From the NCBI RefSeq assembly GCF_016793225.1, contig NZ_JAEUMN010000106.1, positions 62,001 through 126,000 on the forward strand: a stretch of 64,000 nucleotides of DNA, in the 5' to 3' direction. Shown here one piece after another: positions 1 through 8,785 of the stretch (its first letter is position 1; every line of letters begins with the position of its first letter). Both the position numbers and the translations under genes were made by a program. The notes under the pieces are model-generated. The model saw only the letters and a list, made by a program, of their open reading frames with translations, searched no databases and was not told where the DNA came from. The stretch is from Phenylobacterium sp. GTDB taxonomy: Bacteria; Pseudomonadota; Alphaproteobacteria; Caulobacterales; Caulobacteraceae.

Positions 1-145
1 CCATCTGGCCGCGCAGCACGGTGGCGCCGGCCAGGTGGGCTTCACGCGCCCGCGCCACGACGACTTCCGCCAGGGCGCGGTCGCCGACGAGGGCGTCCTC
101 GTCGGTGTAGATCCGCATCAGGACCGCTTGGGTGGGAGCTTTCAT
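1..145 (-). CDS. DUF190 family PII-like protein (partial, C-terminus outside window)
   Basis: Only the first 48 codons are present; the gene runs off the left edge. The start (MKAPTQAVLMRIYTDED, then REAHLAGATVLRG) matches the conserved N-terminus of DUF190 proteins, small ferredoxin-fold proteins structurally related to PII and CutA signalling proteins. The ATG at 143-145 is preceded by AAGGAAC, a good ribosome binding site. It lies 67 bases after czcA on the same strand, so it is probably the last or a late gene of the metal-efflux operon. A role in sensing or adjusting efflux is inference; DUF190 genes are also found beside fluoride channel genes, and their biochemistry is unsettled. Confidence 0.85.
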   Translation of the reverse strand, partial: MKAPTQAVLMRIYTDEDALVGDRALAEVVVARAREAHLAGATVLRGQM

Positions 146-212
146 CTGAGTGTTCCTTGAATTGAGCAGCTTCGTGTGGGGCGGCGTCCCGACGCCGCCG
201 CCCCACACGCCT

Positions 213-3200
213 TCAGGCCGCGTTGGGGGCGGTCGCGCCCGAAGGGTCGGCCGCGGTTTCGCGCGCTCGGCCGAACTGCAGGATGAGCTTGGCGATGGCC
301 GGAAGGACGAAGAGCGTCACCGCCGTCGCCGTGATCAGCCCCCCGATCACGACCATGGCGAGAGGCTTCTGGACCTCCGCCCCGGTGCCGTGCGCCAGCG
401 CCATTGGGATGAAGCCGATGGCCGGCACAAGACCGGTCATCAGGACCGGCCGAAACCGCTCCATGGCCCCTTCGAGGATGGCGTCCTCGACGGGGCGGCC
501 CGAGACGATGCGCTCGCGGATGCTGGTCATCACGACCAGGCCGTTCAGCACCGCCACGCCGGCCAGCACGATGAAGCCCACGGCCGCCGAGATCGAGAAG
601 GTGATCCCGGTCGCCGCCAGGGCGAACACACCGCCGGCGAGCCCCAGCGGGATCGCGGCGAACACCGAGGCCGCCGGCGCGAAGCCGCCCAGAGCCAGGA
701 ACAGCACCAGGAAGATCAGTACGAAGCAGATCGGCACCACGATGCCGAGGCGCGCCGTCGCCGCCTTCAGGTTCTCGAACTGCCCGCCCCAGGTGAGATA
801 GGAGCCGGTGGGGAGCGGCACAGCCTCGACCTTGGTCCGCGCCTCGTTGACGAACGAGCCGATGTCGCGGCCGCGCACATTGACCTGGATCACCACGCGA
901 CGCTTGCCGTCCTCCCGGCTGACCTGGTTCAGGCCCTCGGTGAAGCGGAACTCGACAAGCTGGCGCAGCGCGACCGACTGGCGGGCCTGTCCTTCGGCCG
1001 CCGGCAGCATGACGGGCATCGCGCCGATCGCGTCGATGTCGTCGCGCTGCATCAGCGGCGTGCGGACCGTGATGTCGAAGCGCTTGTCGCCTTCGAACAC
1101 GCTGCCGGCCTCGCGGCCGCCGAGGGCGGTGGCGACGGTATCGGCCACCTCCTCGACCGTCAGGCCGAAGCGCGCGATCGCCGCGCGGTCGAGCCGCACG
1201 TCGAGAGTGGGCGCGCCGGCGGTCTGCTCGACGCGCACGCCCTGAGCGCCCGGGATCTTCTCCAGGGTGGCCCCGATATGGGCGGCGGCGGCGCTCATCT
1301 GCTCGAGGTCGTCGCCATAGAGCTTGATGGCCACGTCGCCGCGGACGCCGGCGATCAGTTCGTTGAAGCGCAGCTGGATCGGCTGAGTGACCTCGTAACC
1401 GTTGCCCAGCAGGGGCTCGAGCTTCTTGAGGATCCGTTCGGTGACCTGCGCCTTCGTCTCGACGCCCTTCGACCATTCCTTTTGAGGCTTCAGGATGACG
1501 AAGCCGTCCGACTGGTTGGGCGGCATCGGATCGGTGGCGACCTCGGCGGTGCCGGTCTTCGACACCATCATCGCCACCTCGGGGACCGACAGCACGGCCT
1601 TCTCGACCTGCTGTTGCATGGATTTGGATTGCTCGATGGAGGTGGACGGGATGCGCAGGGCGCCCACTGCCATGTTCTTCTCGTCGAGGGTGGGGATGAA
1701 CTCCTGACCCAGGAAGGAGAAGACCACCGCCGACACCGCGAACACGGCCAGGCCGCCGCCGATGAACTGCCACGGGCGAGCGAGCGCGCGCCGCAGAAGC
1801 GGCTCGTAGCGGACCTTGGACCACTGGATGGCGCGGACTTCCTTCTCCGCGACCTTGCCGCGCATCAGGATCGCGACCATGGCCGGCACGAAGGTCAGCG
1901 ACAGGATGAAGGCGGCGCCCAGCGCGAGCATGATCGTGATCGCCATCGGCGAGAACGTCTTGCCCTCGACGCCGGTGAACGTGAGCAGCGGCGCGAACAC
2001 CAGGAAGATGACCGCCTGGCCGTAGACGGTGGGCCGGATCATCTCCTGGCTGGCATGCAGCACCGTCTCCAGCCGCTCCCGCAGGGAAAGCAACCGGCCT
2101 TCGTGGTGCTGTCGTTCGGCCAGTCTGAGCAGGCAGTTCTCGATGATGATCACCGTGCCGTCGACGATCAGGCCGAAGTCCAGGGCGCCCAGGCTCATCA
2201 GGTTGCCCGGCACCTTGGTGGCGTTCATGCCGATCGCCATCATCAGGAATGAGAACGGGATGATCAGCACCGCGATCAGGGCGGCGCGCCAGTTGCCGAG
2301 CAGGAAGAAGAGCGTCGCCGCCACGAGGATCGCACCCTCGGTGAGGTTGCGCTCGACGGTGCCGACGGTGGCGTTCACCAGCACCGAGCGGTCGAGGGCG
2401 GTCGTGACCACCACGCCCGGCGGCAGCGACTTCTTGACCTCCTCGAGCTTCACCCCGACCGCCTTGGCGACGGTGCGGCTGTTCTCGCCGATGAGCATCA
2501 GGGCGGTGCCGACCACGGTCTCCTGACCGTTCTTCGTCGCCGCCCCGGTCCGCAGATCGCCGCCGATCCGCACCGCGGCGACATCCTTCACCGCGACGGG
2601 CACGCCCCCCCGCGTGGCGATCACCGCGTTGGAGATCTCGTCGAGGGTGCGCACCCGGGCGTCGGCGCGGACCAGATAGGCCTCGCCGGCGCGCTGGATG
2701 AAGTTGGCGCCGACCGAAATGTTGGCGGCTTCCAGCGCCTTGGCGAGGTCGGCGTAGGAGATCCCGTAGGCCGACAGCTTCGCGGGCTCTGGTTCGACGA
2801 TGTACTGCTTTTCGTAGCCTCCGATGGAGTCGACCCCGGCGACGCCGGCCACGGTGCGCAGCTGTGGACGGATGATCCAGTCCTGCACCGTGCGCAGGTA
2901 GCCGGCCTGCGAGACCGCGTCGGTCAGCCGTTCGCCCTCGGGCGTCAGGTAGGCGCCGTCCGATTGCCAGCCCGGGGCGCCGTCGCGGACCTTGCCGGTC
3001 TTGGGTGCGAACTCCACCGTGTAGAAGAACACCTCGCCCAGCCCGGTGGTCACCGGCCCGACCTGAGGCTGAACGCCCTCCGGGAGCGTGTCCCGCGCCT
3101 GGGTCAGTCGCTCGGCCACCTGCTGGCGGGCGAAGTACAGGTCCGAGCTGTCTTTGAAGACGGCCGTGACCTGGCTGAACCCGTTGCGTGAGATCGAGCG

Positions 3201-3446
3201 CGTCGTCTCCAGGCCGGGAATGCCGGCGAGCGCTGTCTCGATCGGGAAGGTAACCCGCTTCTCCATTTCGATCGGCGAAAGCGCCGGATCGATGGTGTTG
3301 ATCTGCACCTGCTTGTTGGTGATGTCCGGCACGGCGTCGATCGGCAGCTTGGTCAGCTGCCAGGCGCCGAACGCGGCCACGATGAGCGTGATGAAGAGGA
3401 CGTACCAACGCCCCTTCACCGCGATTGAGAGAATACGGCCGATCAT
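213..3446 (-). CDS. czcA: Heavy-metal efflux RND permease, CzcA/CusA family
   Basis: This is the inner-membrane proton-driven pump of a tripartite CzcCBA-type exporter that moves divalent or monovalent metal ions out of the periplasm or cytoplasm. The 1077-residue length is typical of the HME-RND family. A first membrane helix spans about residues 13-30, followed by a large periplasmic loop. The diagnostic transmembrane-4 motif DFGLIVDGTVIIIEN lies at 423-437, with D423, D429 and E436 matching the proton-relay acids of CzcA. A second helix bundle fills about residues 860-1050. It follows czcB by 37 bases on the same strand. The metal cannot be read from sequence with certainty; the CzcA-type D/D/E motif and the CadR/PbrR-like operator upstream favour divalent Zn, Cd, Co or Pb over Cu/Ag. 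Confidence 0.96.
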   Translation of the reverse strand: MIGRILSIAVKGRWYVLFITLIVAAFGAWQLTKLPIDAVPDITNKQVQINTIDPALSPIEMEKRVTFPIETALAGIPGLETTRSISRNGFSQVTAVFKDSSDLYFARQQVAERLTQARDTLPEGVQPQVGPVTTGLGEVFFYTVEFAPKTGKVRDGAPGWQSDGAYLTPEGERLTDAVSQAGYLRTVQDWIIRPQLRTVAGVAGVDSIGGYEKQYIVEPEPAKLSAYGISYADLAKALEAANISVGANFIQRAGEAYLVRADARVRTLDEISNAVIATRGGVPVAVKDVAAVRIGGDLRTGAATKNGQETVVGTALMLIGENSRTVAKAVGVKLEEVKKSLPPGVVVTTALDRSVLVNATVGTVERNLTEGAILVAATLFFLLGNWRAALIAVLIIPFSFLMMAIGMNATKVPGNLMSLGALDFGLIVDGTVIIIENCLLRLAERQHHEGRLLSLRERLETVLHASQEMIRPTVYGQAVIFLVFAPLLTFTGVEGKTFSPMAITIMLALGAAFILSLTFVPAMVAILMRGKVAEKEVRAIQWSKVRYEPLLRRALARPWQFIGGGLAVFAVSAVVFSFLGQEFIPTLDEKNMAVGALRIPSTSIEQSKSMQQQVEKAVLSVPEVAMMVSKTGTAEVATDPMPPNQSDGFVILKPQKEWSKGVETKAQVTERILKKLEPLLGNGYEVTQPIQLRFNELIAGVRGDVAIKLYGDDLEQMSAAAAHIGATLEKIPGAQGVRVEQTAGAPTLDVRLDRAAIARFGLTVEEVADTVATALGGREAGSVFEGDKRFDITVRTPLMQRDDIDAIGAMPVMLPAAEGQARQSVALRQLVEFRFTEGLNQVSREDGKRRVVIQVNVRGRDIGSFVNEARTKVEAVPLPTGSYLTWGGQFENLKAATARLGIVVPICFVLIFLVLFLALGGFAPAASVFAAIPLGLAGGVFALAATGITFSISAAVGFIVLAGVAVLNGLVVMTSIRERIVSGRPVEDAILEGAMERFRPVLMTGLVPAIGFIPMALAHGTGAEVQKPLAMVVIGGLITATAVTLFVLPAIAKLILQFGRARETAADPSGATAPNAA

Positions 3447-3483
3447 TGCGGCAGGTCTCCAAACGGGATGTGCGGGGTGGCGG

Positions 3484-4641
3484 TCACTCTTCCTCCTCCG
3501 AGCCCTTCTGGAGCTCGGCCTTCAGGAGGAAGGCGTTCTTGGCGGCGACGACGTCGCCTGGCTTCAGGCCGGACAGGATCTCGGCGCGCCCGGCGGCCCG
3601 CTGCCCCACGCTCACGCGCTGGACGCGGAAGCCCTTGGCGGTCCGCACGAAGACGGATTCACTGCCGTTGATCGTCTGCACCGCCTCGTCGGGGACGACG
3701 ATGCCGGTGGTGGCCGTCTGCCGCACGGTGATGCGGGCCCGCACGGTCTGGCCCGGCTGCAGGACTGCATTGCCGCCGCTGAGCGCCAGGACGACGGTGG
3801 CCGAGCGCGTCTCGGCGCTGAGCCCCGGCGTGACGGATCGGACGACGGCCTCACGTGTGCCGCCGCCGGTCACCTCGATCACCGCGGCGTCGCCAGGCTG
3901 CACGCGCTGGGCGTCCGCGGCCGTCACGGACGCTTCGATCTGAATGCGCGACGGATCGGCGATGCGGAAGAGTTCGGTCTCGGGCTGCACATAGGCGCCC
4001 AGGCTCACCGCCGACGCTGTAATGCGGCCGCTGATCGGGCTCACGACCATCACGTAGCGGCCATCGCGCGAGACGTCGGCGGCGCTGACGGCCGTCGCGG
4101 CGCCGCGGGCTTCCGCCTCCGCGGCGGCCAGCTCGGCCTGCGCCGCTTCGAGATCCTGGCGAGGACTGACGCGCTCCTCGAACAGACGCTTCTCGCGCGC
4201 GTAGACCTTGCGGGCCAATTCCGCCTTGGCTGCGGCCGAACTGCGGGTGGCCGCGATCTGGGCCGCCTCGCGGCTTACGACCAGCGCCAAGGTCTCGCCC
4301 GCGCGGACGGGGTCGCCGAGGCGCTTGTTGATCCGCGCCACGGCGCCAGCCGCGCGCGCCGTCAGCACCGCTTGACCCGTGGGCTCAGCGGTCACCGTCG
4401 CTTGGGCCAGCACTTCTGAGGCGAGGCCGCCGGCCGCGACCGTCTGCAGCGCGACACCAGCGGCGGTGATCCGGTCCGCCGCCATGTCGAGGCCCGTCGG
4501 GGCGGCTTCGGCCTTTTCGGGCGCCGCGGCCGCTTCCGGCGGCTTCGCCGCGGTCAGCCGGGCGACGCCATAGCCGCCTGCAGCGGCCACCAGCACGGCG
4601 GCGGCCACGGCGCCGTAGAGGCGCGTCTTGTCGGTTTTCAT
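3484..4641 (-). CDS. czcB: RND efflux periplasmic adaptor (membrane fusion protein), CzcB family
   Basis: Adaptor subunit that links the CzcA pump to the outer-membrane channel. The 385-residue protein has an N-terminal membrane anchor (about residues 9-32), an Ala-rich linker, a lipoyl/barrel-sandwich half around 85-115, a long alpha-helical hairpin rich in Ala, Glu and Arg (about 115-190), the second lipoyl half around 195-225, and C-terminal beta-barrel and membrane-proximal domains. Its ATG overlaps the czcC stop in ATGA, which indicates translational coupling. No His-rich N-terminal metal-binding extension of the kind seen in some CzcB/CusB proteins is visible. The acidic C-terminus (GSEEEE) is unremarkable. 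Confidence 0.94.
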   Translation of the reverse strand: MKTDKTRLYGAVAAAVLVAAAGGYGVARLTAAKPPEAAAAPEKAEAAPTGLDMAADRITAAGVALQTVAAGGLASEVLAQATVTAEPTGQAVLTARAAGAVARINKRLGDPVRAGETLALVVSREAAQIAATRSSAAAKAELARKVYAREKRLFEERVSPRQDLEAAQAELAAAEAEARGAATAVSAADVSRDGRYVMVVSPISGRITASAVSLGAYVQPETELFRIADPSRIQIEASVTAADAQRVQPGDAAVIEVTGGGTREAVVRSVTPGLSAETRSATVVLALSGGNAVLQPGQTVRARITVRQTATTGIVVPDEAVQTINGSESVFVRTAKGFRVQRVSVGQRAAGRAEILSGLKPGDVVAAKNAFLLKAELQKGSEEEE

Positions 4642-5900
4642 TCCTGGTCTCCGAACGGGATGGCGCCGCGCAGGCGGGCGATGGACGCCTCGGCTGCGAC
4701 GCGCTCGATCTGGGCTTCGATGGATTGGGTGCGCGCCTCGGTGAGCGCCCGGCGCGCGGTCAGCAGTTCCAGCAGGGAGAGCTTGCCGCCCTCGTAGCCG
4801 ACACCGGCCAGCCGCGAGGCCTCCGCAGCGGCGGATTCGCCCTCCTCCGAGGCCTGAACCCGGGCCTGTGCGGCGTTCAGCCGGGCGATCGCGGCGCTGG
4901 CCTCGGCCACCGCGTCGAGACGGGCGGCGTTGAGGCGGGCTTCTGCCGCAGTCAACTCCGCCCGCGCGGCCGAGATGTTGCCGCGGTTCTGGTCGAACAG
5001 CGGAAACGGGACCGAGACCCCGGCCACCATCGCCGAGGACTTATCCGCTTCGAACCGGCGCGCGCCCACCGAGACGGTGACGTCTGGAACGGCGCGGGTG
5101 CGTTCGACCTGGACGCGGCGGGCGGCGGCCTGCCGTGCAGCCTCCGCGGCCTGGTAGGCCGGGCTGCGCAGAGGGTCGATGTCGCCCGCCACTTCACGCC
5201 GAGCGGCGTGGGACAGAAGGCTGACCCGGATCGACGTGAACGCCACAGGCGAGCCGGACAGCGCCGTGAGGTCGCCGAGCGCCTTCGATCGCGTCGAGCG
5301 CGCCTCCTCCAGGGCCGCCTGGGCGGCCTGCAGGGCGGCGCGCGCCTGAACAGCGCGAACGTCAGCCTCCTTGCCCGCTCGGACGAGCGCCGAGGCGACC
5401 CGGCTGTCTTCCTGGGCGAAGGCCAGGCTCTCGGTCGCCAGTTGCAGACGCCGCTCGGAGGCCTCGGCCAGGGCGTAGGCCGCGGCGAGGTCGAAGACGA
5501 AGTCGGCCTGCGAGCGGACCGCATCCGCACGCGCGGCGCCGACCTCGGCCCGGGCGGCGCCGATCCGCGCGCTGCGCTTGCCCCCAAGCTCGATCAGTTG
5601 CCCGATCGAGGCGGTCGATTCCGCGGCATTGGTGCCCCGGAAGGGGCCGGAGCCGGAGAAGTTCTCGACCTCGACCGACACGGTCGGGTTGGGCAGCACG
5701 GCGGCTTGCCGCGCCAGGCCTTCAGCTCGGGCGACCTGCGCCTGAGCCTCGGCCGAGCGAGGCGCCCGGGATTGCGCCTGCATCAGCAAGGCGGGAAATG
5801 GCGGCGCGGGCTCGGCCCAGGCGACAGCCGCGGTCAGCGAAAGCGCGGACGCGCTCGCCAGGGCGGCCACAAGCGGCCGCACGCGTATGGGGGAAGGCAT
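4638..5900 (-). CDS. czcC: Outer-membrane efflux channel, CzcC/TolC family
   Basis: Outer-membrane factor of the CzcCBA exporter, 420 residues. A signal peptide is visible (basic start, hydrophobic core ALASASALSLTAAVAWA, cleavage near residue 29). The rest is dominated by long Ala/Glu/Arg-rich helices in two repeats, the usual TolC-fold pattern. It is the first pump gene of the operon, 48 bases after the small Cys/His-rich gene. It overlaps czcB by four bases. Confidence 0.93.
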   Translation of the reverse strand: MPSPIRVRPLVAALASASALSLTAAVAWAEPAPPFPALLMQAQSRAPRSAEAQAQVARAEGLARQAAVLPNPTVSVEVENFSGSGPFRGTNAAESTASIGQLIELGGKRSARIGAARAEVGAARADAVRSQADFVFDLAAAYALAEASERRLQLATESLAFAQEDSRVASALVRAGKEADVRAVQARAALQAAQAALEEARSTRSKALGDLTALSGSPVAFTSIRVSLLSHAARREVAGDIDPLRSPAYQAAEAARQAAARRVQVERTRAVPDVTVSVGARRFEADKSSAMVAGVSVPFPLFDQNRGNISAARAELTAAEARLNAARLDAVAEASAAIARLNAAQARVQASEEGESAAAEASRLAGVGYEGGKLSLLELLTARRALTEARTQSIEAQIERVAAEASIARLRGAIPFGDQE

Positions 5901-5948
5901 GAAGATCCTCTGCGATTGACGGAAAGGCGCGCGTTTGCGCGCGATCCG

Positions 5949-6332
5949 TCAGGCGCGAGGGGGCGGTTTGGCGTGGGCGAGGTCGGCGGACGCCAGCATC
6001 AGGTCCCGAGCCGGACGTGTGGCGTGATGAGACACGGTCGCCGCAACGAGGGTCTCGGTGGGGATGGCGGCGGCGATCTGGACGTGGTGGCAGTGCCCAT
6101 GCAGACAGGCGCCCAGCCCCGGATCGGGAGCCCCCGACTTGCCGGAGTGGTGGGCGCTGGTGTCGGCCGTGCTCGCCTTCTCAAGCGTCGCTGTGGCGAC
6201 GGACTCGTCTTCCCCGCCGCACATGACGCCATCCATGGCCGGAGCCGTGACGAAGAGCGCGATGAGGCAGGCGGTGAGCACCGCCGCCAGCGTCCTCGAG
6301 AGGTTGCGCAATCCCGTCACGAGGCCGCTCAT
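5949..6332 (-). CDS. Small exported Cys/His-rich protein at head of czc operon
   Basis: A 127-residue protein that I place at the ATG at 6330-6332; an upstream in-frame start at 6410 would add 26 residues that do not look like a signal sequence. Residues about 13-32 form a hydrophobic export signal or anchor. The mature part carries MCGGEDE and a GACLHGHCHHVQ cluster plus further His pairs, a likely metal-binding surface. No family name can be assigned from sequence alone. Its place as first gene after a MerR-type promoter and before czcC suggests a periplasmic metal-binding accessory; this is inference from composition and context. Confidence 0.75.
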   Translation of the reverse strand: MSGLVTGLRNLSRTLAAVLTACLIALFVTAPAMDGVMCGGEDESVATATLEKASTADTSAHHSGKSGAPDPGLGACLHGHCHHVQIAAAIPTETLVAATVSHHATRPARDLMLASADLAHAKPPPRA

Positions 6333-6469
6333 AGCTCGACTGCCTGCTTCGGGGAATGCGTTACATAGTTTCGGTTGGCGGGAGGCGCCCCCACGGTCGC
6401 GCCGCCGCACGCCCGGACGGGTGGAGCGACATCGTCGAACGGAAAGGCCCGGCCCCGAAGCATGGCCGC

Positions 6470-6500
6470 ACCCTAGATGCTCTAGCCACTAGAGGATCAA
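6470..6500 (-). promoter_or_regulatory. MerR-family metal-responsive promoter/operator
   Basis: Read on the minus strand: a -35 box TTGATC (6495-6500), a 19-bp spacer, and a -10-like TAGGGT (6470-6475). The spacer contains the perfect inverted repeat CTCTAG-N3-CTAGAG (6480-6494). A 19-bp spacer with a central dyad is the hallmark of MerR-activated promoters, and the core resembles operators of CadR/PbrR regulators. It points toward the czc operon and lies beside the divergent merR-family gene. Confidence 0.85.
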
Positions 6501-6518
6501 GCGCTTATTTTGCGAGTC

Positions 6519-6953
6519 ATGCTGAGCATCGGAAAACTCTCGAAGGCCGCCGGGGTGAAGGTCCCGACCATCCGCTTCTACGAACAGATCGGCCTGCTCC
6601 CGGAGCCGGTTCGCACCGCCAGCGATCGGCGGACCTACGGCGAGGCTGCGATCCGCCGGCTCGCGTTCATCCGCCATGCTCGGGAGCTCGGGTTCTCGGT
6701 CGAGGCGATCCGGTCGCTCCTGGCGCTCAGCGACGCCCCTGAGCAACCGTGCGAAACCGCCGACGCACTCGCCCGCGAGCAGCTGGCTGACGTGGAAGCG
6801 AAGATCACGCGGCTCGAGGCCCTGCGGGCCGAGTTGCGTCGCATGCTCGACGGCGACCATCAGGGACCTGCAGGCCACTGCCGGGTGATCGAGGTGCTGG
6901 GCGACCACAGCCTCTGCCTGGCGGACCACCGCAGCGCCGCGCCGCCAAAATGA
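6519..6953 (+). CDS. MerR family metal-responsive transcriptional regulator (CadR/ZntR/PbrR type)
   Basis: A 144-residue regulator with an N-terminal winged HTH (MLSIGKLSKAAGVKVPTIRF) and a dimerisation helix. Cys78, Cys121 and Cys133 fit the metal-site layout of Zn/Cd/Pb-sensing MerR proteins (one Cys before the dimer helix, two in the C-terminal loop). I use the ATG at 6519; a TTG at 6510 is in frame but less likely. It is divergent from the czc operon across the 19-bp-spacer promoter and probably controls it. Its stop overlaps the next gene's start in ATGA. Confidence 0.92.
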   Translation: MLSIGKLSKAAGVKVPTIRFYEQIGLLPEPVRTASDRRTYGEAAIRRLAFIRHARELGFSVEAIRSLLALSDAPEQPCETADALAREQLADVEAKITRLEALRAELRRMLDGDHQGPAGHCRVIEVLGDHSLCLADHRSAAPPK

Positions 6954-7438
6954 CAATGGCGCTCGTCTCGCGCACGACCGATCCAGCCGTCCAAAGCGCG
7001 GTAGCGAACGCCGCGGCCAGGGTCGAGGCGAAGGGTGCAAGCTGGGGCGAGGCAAAGCGCCGGACGTTCGAGTTACTGGTCGCCGCCGGCCGGCCAGTTA
7101 AGGCCTACGACCTGATCGCGGCCTATGCGCCAGGCCGCCCGCCGCAGCCTCCGACGATCTATCGGGCAATACAGTTCCTGCTCGACCACGGCCTCGTCCA
7201 TCGGATCGCATGCCAGAATGCATTCGTCGCCTGCACGCTTGGCGCGATCGCGCACGAGAGCGGGTTCCTTATCTGTAGTAGTTGCGGAGCGACGGAAGAA
7301 ACGGTCCTGGACAGCGACGCGTTTGCCAACGCTGCCGCGCGTGTCGGCTTTCAAGTCCATCAACTGATTTCTGAAATCCGAGGCATATGTCCAGCGTGCA
7401 GCGGCGCAGGTCTACGAGGAGGCTTGCCCGAAGGGTAG
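6950..7438 (+). CDS. Fur family transcriptional regulator, Zur-like
   Basis: A 162-residue Fur-superfamily repressor. A winged HTH covers about residues 35-90, with the Zur-like recognition stretch PPTIYRAIQFLLDHGLVHRI. Two CxxC pairs (C109/C112 and C147/C150) would form the structural zinc site, and His102 with nearby acidic residues the sensory site. Zinc-uptake control is the best guess from similarity to Zur. The four-base overlap with the MerR-family gene means the two are co-transcribed, tying zinc sensing to the efflux block. Confidence 0.9.
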   Translation: MTMALVSRTTDPAVQSAVANAAARVEAKGASWGEAKRRTFELLVAAGRPVKAYDLIAAYAPGRPPQPPTIYRAIQFLLDHGLVHRIACQNAFVACTLGAIAHESGFLICSSCGATEETVLDSDAFANAAARVGFQVHQLISEIRGICPACSGAGLRGGLPEG

Positions 7439-7590
7439 GCGCGCCCGAAGCAAGGCATGGCGGACGCCCGGACCCGACCCGAAGCGGCGAGTGCACAAGC
7501 AAGCGCGCGAACCGCACCTCCACGCGAACAAGCAGGCGGATCTCCGTTGAGCTAGGTCGATGGTTGTGCCGCAGCGCCCGCGGCTCGACT

Positions 7591-7609
7591 TATCCTCCCC
7601 TGGGGGATA
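7591..7609 (+). promoter_or_regulatory. Candidate RcnR/CsoR-type operator before rcnA
   Basis: The sequence TATCCTCCCCTGGGGGATA is a near-palindrome with C/G tracts flanked by TAT/ATA, the form recognised by RcnR/CsoR-family repressors. It ends 9 bases before the rcnA ATG, so binding would block transcription or translation initiation. A CsoR/RcnR-family gene lies just downstream of rcnA. The rest of 7439-7618 shows no gene. Confidence 0.7.
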
Positions 7610-7618
7610 GGTTACCTC

Positions 7619-8764
7619 ATGCCTACCTTCGTAGATTTAATCCAACAGAGCACCGCGCACGCTTGGCTGTTCATCCCCAGCGCCATCCTCCTCGGCGCAC
7701 TCCACGGCCTTGAACCGGGGCACTCCAAGACGATGATGGCCGCCTTCGTCATCGCGATCCGGGGAACAGTGAGACAGGCCGTGCTGCTGGGGCTCTGCGC
7801 GACGCTGTCTCACACAGCCGTTGTTTGGGTGATCGCCCTGGGCGGCCTCTACCTCTGGCGCGGCCTGGCGCCTGAGACGATCGAACCGTACCTTCAACTC
7901 GCGTCAGGCGTGATCGTCATCTGCATGGCAGCCTGGATGCTTTGGCGAACCCGTCGCGAACAATTGCTCGCGGACGCCCACGATCATCATCACGACCAGG
8001 AACATCATGATCACCACCACGCTCATGACGACGCCCACCGGATCGACACCGGGCACGGTGTGCTATTCCTCGCGATCGTCGAAGATGGCGTGCCGCCGCG
8101 CTTCCAACTGACGGCCCAACGCGGTCTCCATTGGACCGCCGATGCGGCCTTCATCGAGACCGAGCGCCCGGACGGCGCTCGACAGACCTTTGCTTTCCGC
8201 TCGACGGCGGCAGGCGCGCTTGAGTCCGTTGAAGAGATTCCTGAACCGCACGAGTTCATGGCGCGCCTGTCGCTCCGCGATGGGGACCATTCACACAGCT
8301 ACGATGTCGCTTTCATTGAGCTCGCCCATGGCGACGACCCTGTCCACGCTGAACTTCGGGGCCTCGAGGCGGCCGGCGGCTACCAGGACGCCCACGAACT
8401 CGCCCACGCCAACGACATCCGCCGACGCTTCGCCGGACGGGATGTGACGACGGCCCAGATCGCCGTCTTTGGGCTCACAGGGGGCCTGATCCCCTGCCCC
8501 GGGGCGATCACGGTGTTGCTGCTCTGCCTGCAGTTGAAGGCGTTCACGCTGGGCGCCGTGCTGGTGCTGTGCTTCAGCATCGGCCTGGCGTTGACCATGG
8601 TCAGTTCGGGTGTGATCGCCGCACTGAGTGTGCGCCAAGTCTCGAAGCGCTTCTCAGGCTTCGGCGAAATCGTGCGCAAGGCGCCCTACGCGTCGGGCGC
8701 ACTGATCCTGCTGATCGGCCTCTACCTGGGCTACAGTGGCTGGGCCCATTTACCCGGCCGCTGA
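7619..8764 (+). CDS. rcnA: Nickel/cobalt efflux transporter, RcnA family
   Basis: A 381-residue multi-helix exporter of the NiCoT/RcnA superfamily. The family motif HGLEPGHSK lies at 29-37 in the first helices. A His-rich cytoplasmic loop (about residues 120-145, blocks such as HDHHHDQEHHDHHHAH) would bind the metal. A further ~130-residue insert precedes the C-terminal helices that begin near GLTGGLIPCPGAITVL. Expected substrates are Ni(II) and Co(II), exported across the inner membrane. It is followed after 21 bases by a CsoR/RcnR-family repressor. Confidence 0.93.
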   Translation: MPTFVDLIQQSTAHAWLFIPSAILLGALHGLEPGHSKTMMAAFVIAIRGTVRQAVLLGLCATLSHTAVVWVIALGGLYLWRGLAPETIEPYLQLASGVIVICMAAWMLWRTRREQLLADAHDHHHDQEHHDHHHAHDDAHRIDTGHGVLFLAIVEDGVPPRFQLTAQRGLHWTADAAFIETERPDGARQTFAFRSTAAGALESVEEIPEPHEFMARLSLRDGDHSHSYDVAFIELAHGDDPVHAELRGLEAAGGYQDAHELAHANDIRRRFAGRDVTTAQIAVFGLTGGLIPCPGAITVLLLCLQLKAFTLGAVLVLCFSIGLALTMVSSGVIAALSVRQVSKRFSGFGEIVRKAPYASGALILLIGLYLGYSGWAHLPGR

Positions 8765-8785
8765 GTCCCCCTTGCTGGAGCCCGC

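Noticed and set aside
150..2252. Open frame of 700 codons on the plus strand, antisense to czcA
   Set aside because: Rich in His, Arg, Asp and Gly, with no motif; the czcA frame has complete RND features.
142..3462. Open frame of 1106 codons on the minus strand overlapping czcA
   Set aside because: It is a second frame of the same strand as czcA with Arg/Gly-rich low-complexity sequence and no domain. High GC content leaves alternative frames open.
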